From Candidatus Scatousia excrementipullorum (lineage in GTDB: Bacteria; Cyanobacteriota; Vampirovibrionia; Gastranaerophilales; Gastranaerophilaceae), in NCBI GenBank assembly GCA_017694215.1, contig JADIND010000002.1:1-11876 (forward strand): a stretch of DNA of 11,876 nucleotides. The letters are read 5' to 3'. A model generated the notes under the pieces. That model saw only the letters and a list, made by a program, of their open reading frames with translations, did no database searches and was not told where the DNA came from. This document shows, one piece after another, positions 1 through 5,300 of the stretch (its first letter is position 1; every line of letters begins with the position of its first letter). Position numbers and translations under genes: made by a program.

Positions 1-311
1 GCACTCAACACCTTATTAAGCAATTCTGCAACAAATTCAACAGACTCAAGTGTCATCTCAAGAATGCTTTTCTGCGGAACACTTAATTCGCCATAGTGAC
101 CGTTACAAAGCATTTGTAAACTTTTTATCTGTCCGTTTAGCGGCGTTTTTAAATCATGTATTAATGTTGCAAGAAAAATTTCTTTCTTAACATCCAACTT
201 ATTTTTCTCATCAAGAAGATTTTTCAATCTTTGATTTTCTTTTAAAAGTGTTTTTATATCACCGGCATCACAAGAAGATGCTGAAATTTCTATATTTGTC
301 GAATTTTGCAT
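1..311 (-). CDS. Sensor histidine kinase, N-terminal part (cut by window edge)
   Basis: The first 103 codons read as a soluble two-component histidine kinase. Residues about 18-45 are charged and heptad-like, as in a short coiled coil leading into the dimerisation helix. The H-box follows with HDLKTPLNG, putting the phospho-accepting histidine at residue 52, and the rest continues as the second DHp helix. No membrane segment or sensor domain precedes it, so input probably comes from a partner protein or from the unseen part. The ATG at 311 is preferred because GGGGTG lies about 6 bases upstream and an in-frame stop lies shortly beyond. The ATP-binding domain lies outside the window. The H-box is clear, but the signal and the partner regulator cannot be inferred. 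Confidence 0.85.
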   Translation of the reverse strand, partial: MQNSTNIEISASSCDAGDIKTLLKENQRLKNLLDEKNKLDVKKEIFLATLIHDLKTPLNGQIKSLQMLCNGHYGELSVPQKSILEMTLESVEFVAELLNKVLS

Positions 312-477
312 AACCGTCACCCCAAAATTTTATTTTATTAACCCCAAATTATTATGCATACCTGAGCTTTATTTTGATACTACTCCATGCTTTAGAATAA
401 ATAAAAAATTTAACAAAAAGTTATATTTATACATGCTAAAGAGTAATTATCCGGACAAAATTCTTCAACCTTATAGC

Positions 478-1032
478 TTACCGGGCTATATCAACGATTG
501 CAAACGCATTAAAGTCCATAGAGCCAAAAATTATCTTTACCTGATTTTCATTATAATCTTTTAGTTTTATAAAATTAATTTCGGGTTCATTAAAATCATC
601 ATTTGTTTCCGTTGCCGGAAAATCCGCCATCAAAAATTGCGACTGATATAATTTTATACGAGGAACACCGTCAATCATTTCTCCCTTTGCCTGATAATGT
701 CCCACTGGTAAAACTCCATCATCATTAAGTTTTAAGGGAATTGATATGCTCAAAATTGGAAGTTCTTCTACCGCCTCTTTTATCTCATTTGTTTCATTAC
801 TCTGCTGAAAACTTTCACCCTTCATTTTTTTAGGTTTTTTCTGCCGTTTTGCTTTTAACTTATCAACAATAGAATTAAACTGTTCATCAGTGACAGGTTT
901 TTGCTGCCCTGCCCGGGTTGCGGTATCATCTGCGTAATTATCCCACAAATCACCGCTTGAGCCAAAGTCATCTGCCAAAACATTTCCTGAAAATATAAAT
1001 AATACACTTAACAAAACAAATATTTTTTTCAT
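478..1032 (-). CDS. Exported protein of unknown function, 184 aa
   Basis: I do not recognise this protein. It starts with a clean Sec signal peptide: Met-Lys-Lys, a hydrophobic core at residues 4-16, and a likely cleavage site after VLA (residue 20), leaving DDFGSS as the mature N-terminus. There is no lipobox cysteine and no second membrane segment. The mature part has an acidic start, a strongly basic lysine-rich stretch at about residues 58-71, a polar linker, then a region from about 90 to 184 that looks like alternating beta strands (SISIPLKL, IKLYQSQFL, VKIIFGSMDF). It probably acts in the periplasm or at the envelope. No Shine-Dalgarno is visible; a possible TTTACA-N16-TAAAAA promoter at 1040-1067 would start the transcript right at the ATG, but that stretch is so A-rich that this is weak evidence. 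It is downstream of the sigma gene on the same strand but separated from it by a terminator. Confidence 0.75.
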   Translation of the reverse strand: MKKIFVLLSVLFIFSGNVLADDFGSSGDLWDNYADDTATRAGQQKPVTDEQFNSIVDKLKAKRQKKPKKMKGESFQQSNETNEIKEAVEELPILSISIPLKLNDDGVLPVGHYQAKGEMIDGVPRIKLYQSQFLMADFPATETNDDFNEPEINFIKLKDYNENQVKIIFGSMDFNAFAIVDIAR

Positions 1033-1086
1033 ATTTTTATTTTTAATGATTTTTTATTTTTTGTAAACGTTCAAATAAAGTAAATA

Positions 1087-1110
1087 TAAAAAGAGCGGCA
1101 ATGCCGCTCT
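1087..1110 (-). terminator. Rho-independent terminator of the sigma factor gene
   Basis: A perfect 8-bp stem (AGAGCGGC with GCCGCTCT, 1092-1099 and 1103-1110) closes a 3-base loop. On the minus strand it is followed at once by a run of T bases (TTTTATATTTA). It lies about 50 bases past the sigma stop codon and separates that gene from the exported-protein gene. Confidence 0.9.
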
Positions 1111-1160
1111 GCTTCACAAGAAATAAAATATACACTTTACGAGGATTACACACACAACTT

Positions 1161-2042
1161 TTATTCTATGTAACTTGTTAAAAGTTCCTGACCTAATGCG
1201 GACATTCTGAGCTTTTTCAAGGCACGCAGCTCTGTCTGTCTTATACATTCTTTAGTTACGCCGTAAATGTTGCCTATTTCCTCAAGCGTCATTCTCTGTA
1301 CATCCCCGAGTCCGTAACGCATTCTTACCACGGATTGTTCTCTTTCTTTCAAAGTTGAAACAACAAGTTCAAGATCATTTTGCAGATTTTTGTATTCAGC
1401 TTCCTTTGTAACAGAGGCTTTCTCATCCTCTAAAATATCTGCAATATTCATATCCTTGCCGTATGCACAATCAAATCCGCTTTCAATAGAAACCGTTTTT
1501 GAATATGCAGATAAAAATGTCTCAATCTTATCCGGTTCAATATTCATTTTCTTTGCAACGTCAAGGTTTTTAACCTGACAATTATATTCTCTTTCCATTT
1601 CGGATTTAACTTTTGAAAACTTTGAAAGAGTTTCCTGAACATAAACCGGAATTTTCATACAATGCGACTGCTCGGATATAGCCTTAAACATAGCCTGTTT
1701 TATCCACCAGCCGGCATAAGTCGCAAATTTGTAACCTAGTTTATAGTTGAATTTTTCAGCAGCAACCATAAGCCCGAGGTTTCCCTCCTGAATTAAATCA
1801 ATCATCGGAAGTCCGGACATATGTATTGTTTTTTTTGCAATACCGACAACAATCTTTAAATTAGCCTGAATAAGTTTTTTCTTAGCTTCTTTATCACCGT
1901 TCTTTGCCAGTTTTGCGATTTCTCTTTCTTCTTCTGCACTCAATGACGGATAATCCGTTATTTCTCTCAAGTATCCGGCAAGTACACTGTCATCAAATAC
2001 AGGTTCAAACTTCTTCATTTTTACCGGGGAATTTTTGCTCAT
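1161..2042 (-). CDS. RpoD-like (group 2 type) RNA polymerase sigma-70 factor, 293 aa
   Basis: It directs core RNA polymerase to promoters. Region 1.2 is at about residues 17-50, and region 2 carries DLIQEGNLGL (82-91) and the melting helix FATYAGWWIKQAM (106-118) with both tryptophans. Region 3 follows at about 119-190, and the region 4 helix-turn-helix spans about 230-280 (MTLEEIGNIYGVTKECIRQ). There is no long region 1.1, and 293 residues is short for a primary sigma, so it is likely a group 2 or similar alternative factor. Two recognition positions differ from E. coli RpoD: the residue matching Thr440 is Phe119 and that matching Arg586 is Cys266. The start at 2042 is chosen because GGAGTAGAG lies just upstream; a longer reading to 2072 has no ribosome site. 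The gene is monocistronic, with its own promoter (2150-2178), a leader with two hairpins, and a terminator (1087-1110). The regulon cannot be told from this sequence. Confidence 0.9.
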   Translation of the reverse strand: MSKNSPVKMKKFEPVFDDSVLAGYLREITDYPSLSAEEEREIAKLAKNGDKEAKKKLIQANLKIVVGIAKKTIHMSGLPMIDLIQEGNLGLMVAAEKFNYKLGYKFATYAGWWIKQAMFKAISEQSHCMKIPVYVQETLSKFSKVKSEMEREYNCQVKNLDVAKKMNIEPDKIETFLSAYSKTVSIESGFDCAYGKDMNIADILEDEKASVTKEAEYKNLQNDLELVVSTLKEREQSVVRMRYGLGDVQRMTLEEIGNIYGVTKECIRQTELRALKKLRMSALGQELLTSYIE

Positions 2043-2065
2043 AATCTCTACTCCTTGCTTTTGCT

Positions 2066-2114
2066 TCCGCAAATTCAGCGGACAGCATGGTATCTTGACC
2101 CGTTCGGGTTCAAG
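2066..2114 (-). promoter_or_regulatory. Two hairpins in the sigma factor leader RNA
   Basis: The roughly 100-base untranslated leader contains two stems. The promoter-proximal one (2094-2114) pairs CTTGAACCC with GGGTCAAG, with one bulged A and a GAAC loop. The second (2066-2082) pairs TCCGC with GCGGA around a 7-base loop, ending about 15 bases before the ribosome site. They could affect mRNA stability or translation; this matches no riboswitch class I know. Confidence 0.4.
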
Positions 2115-2149
2115 AGCTTTATAACACGAAACAACACTTGTATATATAT

Positions 2150-2178
2150 AGTATATACTATAATATATACAATTTCAA
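2150..2178 (-). promoter_or_regulatory. Sigma-70 promoter of the sigma factor gene
   Basis: On the minus strand, TTGAAA (2178-2173), a 17-base spacer and TATACT (2155-2150). Predicted RNA start is near 2143, about 100 bases before the ATG. The -10 sits inside the palindrome AGTATATACT (2150-2159), so a dimeric regulator or a plus-strand polymerase could occupy the same DNA. Confidence 0.8.
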
Positions 2179-2226
2179 GTCTTTTGTTAAGAATTATTAA
2201 AAAAGAAAGCCCGGAATGTTGCAGCT

Positions 2227-2255
2227 TTGGTATTTAGAAGTGTTTGCAGTATAAT
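2227..2255 (+). promoter_or_regulatory. Likely promoter of the thioredoxin-like gene
   Basis: TTGGTA (2227-2232), a 17-base spacer and TATAAT (2250-2255). Transcription would begin near 2262, exactly at the strong ribosome site GAGGAGAGG (2262-2270), giving a leader of about 14 bases. A second perfect TATAAT at 2159-2164 has only a weak TTGTAT with a 15-base spacer and overlaps the sigma promoter; it is an alternative with a leader of about 105 bases. Confidence 0.5.
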
Positions 2256-2275
2256 AATAGTGAGGAGAGGATACT

Positions 2276-2761
2276 ATGAAAAAGAAAATCATTATATCAT
2301 TAAGTGTTTTATTACTTGTAATAGCAACATCTGCAATATCTCTTGCAGTAAACAATGCCATTGAAAACAACAAGAAAAAAGTACCTTCAGATTATAAAAT
2401 AGGCATCCCTTATGAACAGGCTCTTAAATCTGACAAACCGATGCTGGCATTATTTTATGTTGACTGGTGCGGTTACTGTTTGAGATTCATGCCTAAGTAT
2501 AAGGAAATTCATTCAGAATACAAAAATAAATTCAGCGTTGTAATGTTAAATGCCGAAGATCCGAATAATCAATCACTTGTTGCTGATGTAAAACTTACCG
2601 GATTCCCGACACTGTATATCATTGATCCTAAATATGATAACAGACTTCTATTAAATAATGCATTATATCTGGATAAACCAAGTCTTAAGACTGAACTTGA
2701 AAGATATTTAAGAATCAGATCTCTTCTTGACAAAGGTGCTGAATGCACTCAAGGCAAATAA
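2276..2761 (+). CDS. Membrane-anchored thioredoxin-fold protein, 161 aa
   Basis: A thiol-disulfide oxidoreductase facing the extracytoplasmic side. Residues 1-3 are positive and 4-24 form one hydrophobic segment that is either an uncleaved anchor or a signal peptide; no lipobox is present. The thioredoxin domain spans about 42-150. It contains FYVDWCGYC (60-68), with active cysteines 65 and 68, and the cis-proline turn TGFPT (Pro111). CGYC is the active-site sequence of E. coli DsbC rather than the CGPC of thioredoxin, but the rest is a plain thioredoxin-like domain without DsbC's dimerisation part. A third cysteine (156) lies near the C-terminus. The start has an excellent ribosome site (GAGGAGAGG). 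It stands alone between divergent sigma and downstream folE2. Its likely role is to reduce or exchange disulfides in envelope proteins; the direction of the reaction cannot be told from the sequence. Confidence 0.85.
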   Translation: MKKKIIISLSVLLLVIATSAISLAVNNAIENNKKKVPSDYKIGIPYEQALKSDKPMLALFYVDWCGYCLRFMPKYKEIHSEYKNKFSVVMLNAEDPNNQSLVADVKLTGFPTLYIIDPKYDNRLLLNNALYLDKPSLKTELERYLRIRSLLDKGAECTQGK

Positions 2762-2767
2762 TTGCAT

Positions 2768-2801
2768 AAAAAAAAGACCTTGATTAATTTTTTCAAGGCC
2801 T
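2768..2801 (-). terminator. Terminator-like hairpin with its T-run on the minus strand
   Basis: AGACCTTGA (2775-2783) pairs with TCAAGGCCT (2793-2801) around a 9-base loop. The pair is G-U on the minus strand and a mismatch on the plus strand. Eight A bases (2768-2775) precede it on the plus strand, giving a T-run only for minus-strand RNA. It lies 7 bases after the thioredoxin-like stop codon, where a plus-strand terminator would be expected. It may stop antisense RNA, or act imperfectly in both directions. Confidence 0.5.
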
Positions 2802-2825
2802 ATCCGTTTAAATAAGAAGAGAGAG

Positions 2826-2843
2826 CTTTATATTTATATAAAG
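2826..2843. repeat. AT-rich dyad upstream of folE2
   Basis: CTTTATA (2826-2832) and TATAAAG (2837-2843) form a perfect 7-bp inverted repeat with a 4-base centre, 74 bases before folE2. It could be an operator. It does not resemble the TGATAAT-type Zur box I would look for in front of a zinc-regulated folE2. Chance occurrence in AT-rich DNA is quite possible. Confidence 0.25.
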
Positions 2844-2870
2844 TACAGTGGTTAAAAAAAATTGCTAGTT

Positions 2871-2899
2871 TTGATGCATTTTTTTAATAATTCTTAACA
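2871..2899 (+). promoter_or_regulatory. Possible folE2 promoter
   Basis: TTGATG (2871-2876), 17 bases, TAACAT (2894-2899). An overlapping alternative is TTGCTA (2862-2867), 17 bases, TAATAA (2885-2890). Either gives a leader of only about 11-20 bases, and folE2 has no clear Shine-Dalgarno, only GGAAA about 15 bases upstream. Confidence 0.35.
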
Positions 2900-2916
2900 T
2901 GGAAATTTAAATCTTA

Positions 2917-3696
2917 ATGAAAGACATTCAAAATCTTAAAGATACAAGAAACGTTGATATTCAAAAAGTAGGGATAAAACACCTTGAACTGCCGCTTATA
3001 ATCCAGAGAAAAAACAAATCAAATCAGGTTGTAAGCGGTAAAGCGAAGGTGAATGTTTCTTTGCCGAAAGATTACAAAGGCACTCATATGTCGCGATTTG
3101 TCGAAGTTCTTAACGAATGGCAGAATAAAAATCTGTTAGGAGTTGATATAAAAGGATGTCTTGAAAAAATTATCGAACACCTGAATGCTCAAAGCGGCGA
3201 AGTCCAATTCAAGTTTAAGTATTTTATAGAGAAGAAATCTCCGGTAACAAAACTTCCTGCACAAATGGGTTATGACTGCTCATTTGAAGGCAAAATTGAT
3301 GAAAACGGATATAAATTTATACTGGGAGTAAAAGTTCCCGTCACGACACTATGTCCTTGTTCTAAGGAAATTTCCGATAACGGAGCACACAACCAGCGGG
3401 CTTTTATTACCGTTAAAGTTTCGTATGATGAGGATAAACACATCTGGCTTGAAGATTTAATAGAACTTATTGAAAGCTGTGCCTCATGTCCTGTATATCC
3501 GCTATTAAAACGGGAAGACGAAAAATATGTTACGGAAAAAGCGTGGGATAACCCGAAATTTGTAGAGGATGTTCTGAGGGATGTTGTGGTTAAACTCAGA
3601 GAACATGAAATTGTTAAAGAATTTGAAGTAGAATGTGAAGCTTTTGAGAGTATTCATAACCATTCGGCCTGGGCTTATCAAAAAGAGATAAAATAA
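2917..3696 (+). CDS. folE2: GTP cyclohydrolase IB (FolE2/GCYH-IB), 259 aa
   Basis: It converts GTP to 7,8-dihydroneopterin triphosphate in the cytoplasm, the first step towards folate and queuosine. It is the metal-flexible alternative to zinc-dependent FolE. Family marks are the start DIQNLKDTRNVDIQKVGIKH, the active-site segment TLCPCSKEIS (Cys146 and Cys148), the following GAHNQR with His158, the block CPVYPLLKREDEKYVTEKAW (191-210), and FESIHNHSAW near the end. Length is normal for the family. In other bacteria folE2 is often under Zur control, but no Zur box is visible here. The stop codon is followed 15 bases later by the glycosyltransferase start with its ribosome site between them, so the two are probably co-transcribed although their functions are unrelated. 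Confidence 0.95.
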   Translation: MKDIQNLKDTRNVDIQKVGIKHLELPLIIQRKNKSNQVVSGKAKVNVSLPKDYKGTHMSRFVEVLNEWQNKNLLGVDIKGCLEKIIEHLNAQSGEVQFKFKYFIEKKSPVTKLPAQMGYDCSFEGKIDENGYKFILGVKVPVTTLCPCSKEISDNGAHNQRAFITVKVSYDEDKHIWLEDLIELIESCASCPVYPLLKREDEKYVTEKAWDNPKFVEDVLRDVVVKLREHEIVKEFEVECEAFESIHNHSAWAYQKEIK

Positions 3697-3711
3697 CAAA
3701 GGAGTACAAGT

Positions 3712-4698
3712 ATGCTAGAACACAGTCATAGAGATAGTTTCAGACAGGGAGGGGGGGGTAAGATCCTTGTCTGTTACCACAAGCGGGACAAATTATTTAA
3801 AAATGAAGTTTTAGTTCCAATCCACTGCGGCAGAGCACTTGCCTGTGAAGCATCCAAAGACGGAAAAATGAGTCAGGAAGATTATCAGTGGATGTTAGAT
3901 AATATGATTGGCGACGACACGGGAGATAATATCTCAAAACTTAATCGCGATGTCAATGAAATGACCGCTATATACTGGGCGTGGAAAAATTATGACAAAC
4001 TCGGGAATCCTGATTATATAGGTCTATGTCATTACAGACGATTTTTTGATTTTTCAGATATTTTAAAAATACATAGCCTTAAGTTACTAAATCTACTCGG
4101 ATTAAATAATAAAAGTTTAAATAAAATATTTTCAAAGTATGAAACAGTTTTTCGGGAAGGAACCCGAGTATTTAAATTACCTCATTCTTTTGACGGCTAT
4201 CAGGAAATAGTAAATCTTTCAGAAACTTATCATCCGATATTATACAAACAGTACCAGAAATTTCAAAAAGAAAGAATTTATTATTTTAATAATATGTTTA
4301 TAATGAAAAAGGAAGATTTTTTTGAATACTGCGAAGAAGTTTTCCCGCTAATGTTTGATTTTCTTGCAAAGCCTCAAGAGGAAGTAAATGCAATGTTTTT
4401 AGACTGGGTCAAGGAAAATTGGACAGAGGAAACGTATTTAACAATAAAAAAAGAAACAGAAAACAATAATAATATTTATCCAAGAATAACAGGGTTTATG
4501 ATGGAATACATATCCTCCTTTTATTTTAGCCATTTAAACGAAAAATATAAGGAAAAAGCACTGGGTTGTCCTGTTATAAACCCGCAGATGAAATTCAAGT
4601 TTCTTTCACAGAAAATGTTTTCTATCAGAAATTCCTCTGATAAAATTCACAAAAATATTTATCTTCTTGGATTTAAGCTGGAAGTTAAACGGAAATAG
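3712..4698 (+). CDS. DUF4422-family glycosyltransferase with a G8 tract near its start, 328 aa
   Basis: The body matches the DUF4422 family of polysaccharide glycosyltransferases. It has KILVCYHK at 17-24, a DDTGDNIS motif, then NEMTAIYWAWKN, then IGLCHYRRFFDF, NNMFIMKKEDFFEYC and RITGFMMEYISSFYF. It probably adds a sugar to capsule or lipopolysaccharide at the inner face of the membrane. The family normally begins near KILVCYHK; here 16 residues precede it, encoded from an ATG with a good ribosome site (GGAG, 7 bases upstream). Codons 13-16 are GGA GGG GGG GGT, containing eight consecutive G bases (3751-3758), conspicuous in this AT-rich DNA. A gain of one G creates TAA immediately after the tract; a loss of one leads to TAG at 3812-3814. 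As given, the gene is in the ON frame. No other Met codon would restore the family's N-terminus. The stop codon abuts the stop of the convergent gene with no gap. Donor and acceptor sugars are unknown. Confidence 0.88.
   Translation: MLEHSHRDSFRQGGGGKILVCYHKRDKLFKNEVLVPIHCGRALACEASKDGKMSQEDYQWMLDNMIGDDTGDNISKLNRDVNEMTAIYWAWKNYDKLGNPDYIGLCHYRRFFDFSDILKIHSLKLLNLLGLNNKSLNKIFSKYETVFREGTRVFKLPHSFDGYQEIVNLSETYHPILYKQYQKFQKERIYYFNNMFIMKKEDFFEYCEEVFPLMFDFLAKPQEEVNAMFLDWVKENWTEETYLTIKKETENNNNIYPRITGFMMEYISSFYFSHLNEKYKEKALGCPVINPQMKFKFLSQKMFSIRNSSDKIHKNIYLLGFKLEVKRK
3747..3758 (+). repeat. GGGA plus G8 homopolymer, candidate phase-variable tract
   Basis: GGGA (3747-3750) is followed by eight G (3751-3758) inside the first 50 bases of the glycosyltransferase reading frame. 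Polymerase slippage at such tracts switches surface genes on and off in many host-associated bacteria. Both one-base length changes give early stops here. Confidence 0.75.
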
Positions 4699-5226
4699 CT
4701 AAAACTTGTAAGTTACAATGGCGTTAACACTCCAGTTTTTGGAAGAATTATCTTTTATATCCTGAAGGTTATAACGTTGAGCCTCCAGTGATATAGCTGT
4801 ATTATCGCCAATTTTTTGCGTTACACCGGCAAAAACACCTGCACTGTTTGTCCATTTACCGCTTTGATAATTTATCGTACCAGAATAATGCGGATTTATG
4901 TAAACACTAGTCTTATCTCCTACAGGAACATTGACAGTCAGAGGCGAATAACGAACCTGTGTAGTACTTTGTTTATTGGTTTTGATATTATTTCTTACCC
5001 TGAGATTTTGCCCTAATATTCCATTCCTGTCATAATTAAAACTTCCTTTAAAATCTACAACATAAGATGCGTATGATGAAAAATCAGTCCCGATTCCTGT
5101 AAACACAGAAGCCGAACCTCTTTTCCCCATAATCTTTTCTTCAAGACCGGCAATAGTAGTATTACTGCCGTCAATTCCCTGATAAGTACTTACTGATGCA
5201 TTTAGTTCTGATCCATTTACCGGCAT
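4699..5226 (-). CDS. Beta-strand-rich, barrel-like protein without signal peptide, 175 aa
   Basis: I do not recognise a named family. From about residue 38 on, the protein is a series of alternating polar/hydrophobic strands separated by short turns (SYVVDFKGSFNYD, NLRVRNNIKT, TSVYINPHYSGTINY, SAGVFAGVTQKIG, AISLEAQRY). It ends with NWSVNAIVTYKF, whose terminal phenylalanine and strand pattern are like the C-terminal signal of outer-membrane barrels. Yet no signal peptide exists: the N-terminus MPVNGSELNASVSTY is polar, and the start is firm because AGGAGAA lies 7 bases upstream. It may be the C-terminal half of a former larger barrel, or a non-classically targeted protein. It lies 74 bases after the metallopeptidase gene, and its ribosome site sits in a long hairpin (5230-5284). 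A shared operon is likely. Confidence 0.65.
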   Translation of the reverse strand: MPVNGSELNASVSTYQGIDGSNTTIAGLEEKIMGKRGSASVFTGIGTDFSSYASYVVDFKGSFNYDRNGILGQNLRVRNNIKTNKQSTTQVRYSPLTVNVPVGDKTSVYINPHYSGTINYQSGKWTNSAGVFAGVTQKIGDNTAISLEAQRYNLQDIKDNSSKNWSVNAIVTYKF

Positions 5227-5229
5227 AAA

Positions 5230-5284
5230 AATTCTCCTGAATTATCCCCTATATGTATATAAAGGATTTTCATTCAGGAGAATT
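5230..5284 (-). promoter_or_regulatory. Long hairpin occluding the ribosome site of the barrel-like gene
   Basis: A perfect 13-bp inverted repeat, AATTCTCCTGAAT at 5230-5242 and ATTCAGGAGAATT at 5272-5284. In the minus-strand RNA the arm nearer the ATG contains the Shine-Dalgarno AGGAG (5238-5234), and the far arm contains CTCCT pairing with it. The loop can form a further 8-bp helix (ATCCTTTA with TAGGGGAT, two G-U pairs) and an 8-base loop. The hairpin is followed by five T just before the ATG, so it could also terminate transcripts coming from the metallopeptidase gene. Control could be thermosensor-like, attenuation, or coupling to readthrough; the sequence does not decide. Confidence 0.7.
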
Positions 5285-5300
5285 GCCTTTTTGTTAAGAT

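Noticed and set aside
2043..2072. Ten-residue N-terminal extension of the sigma factor
   Set aside because: The upstream ATG has no ribosome site, while the ATG at 2042 has GGAGTAGAG at good distance.
2826..2843. Zur operator in front of folE2
   Set aside because: The dyad there is CTTTATA/TATAAAG, unlike known Zur boxes; AT-rich chance dyads are common.
3747..3758. G-quadruplex
   Set aside because: Only one G3 and one G8 run lie close together; four separated runs are not present, so slippage is the better reading.
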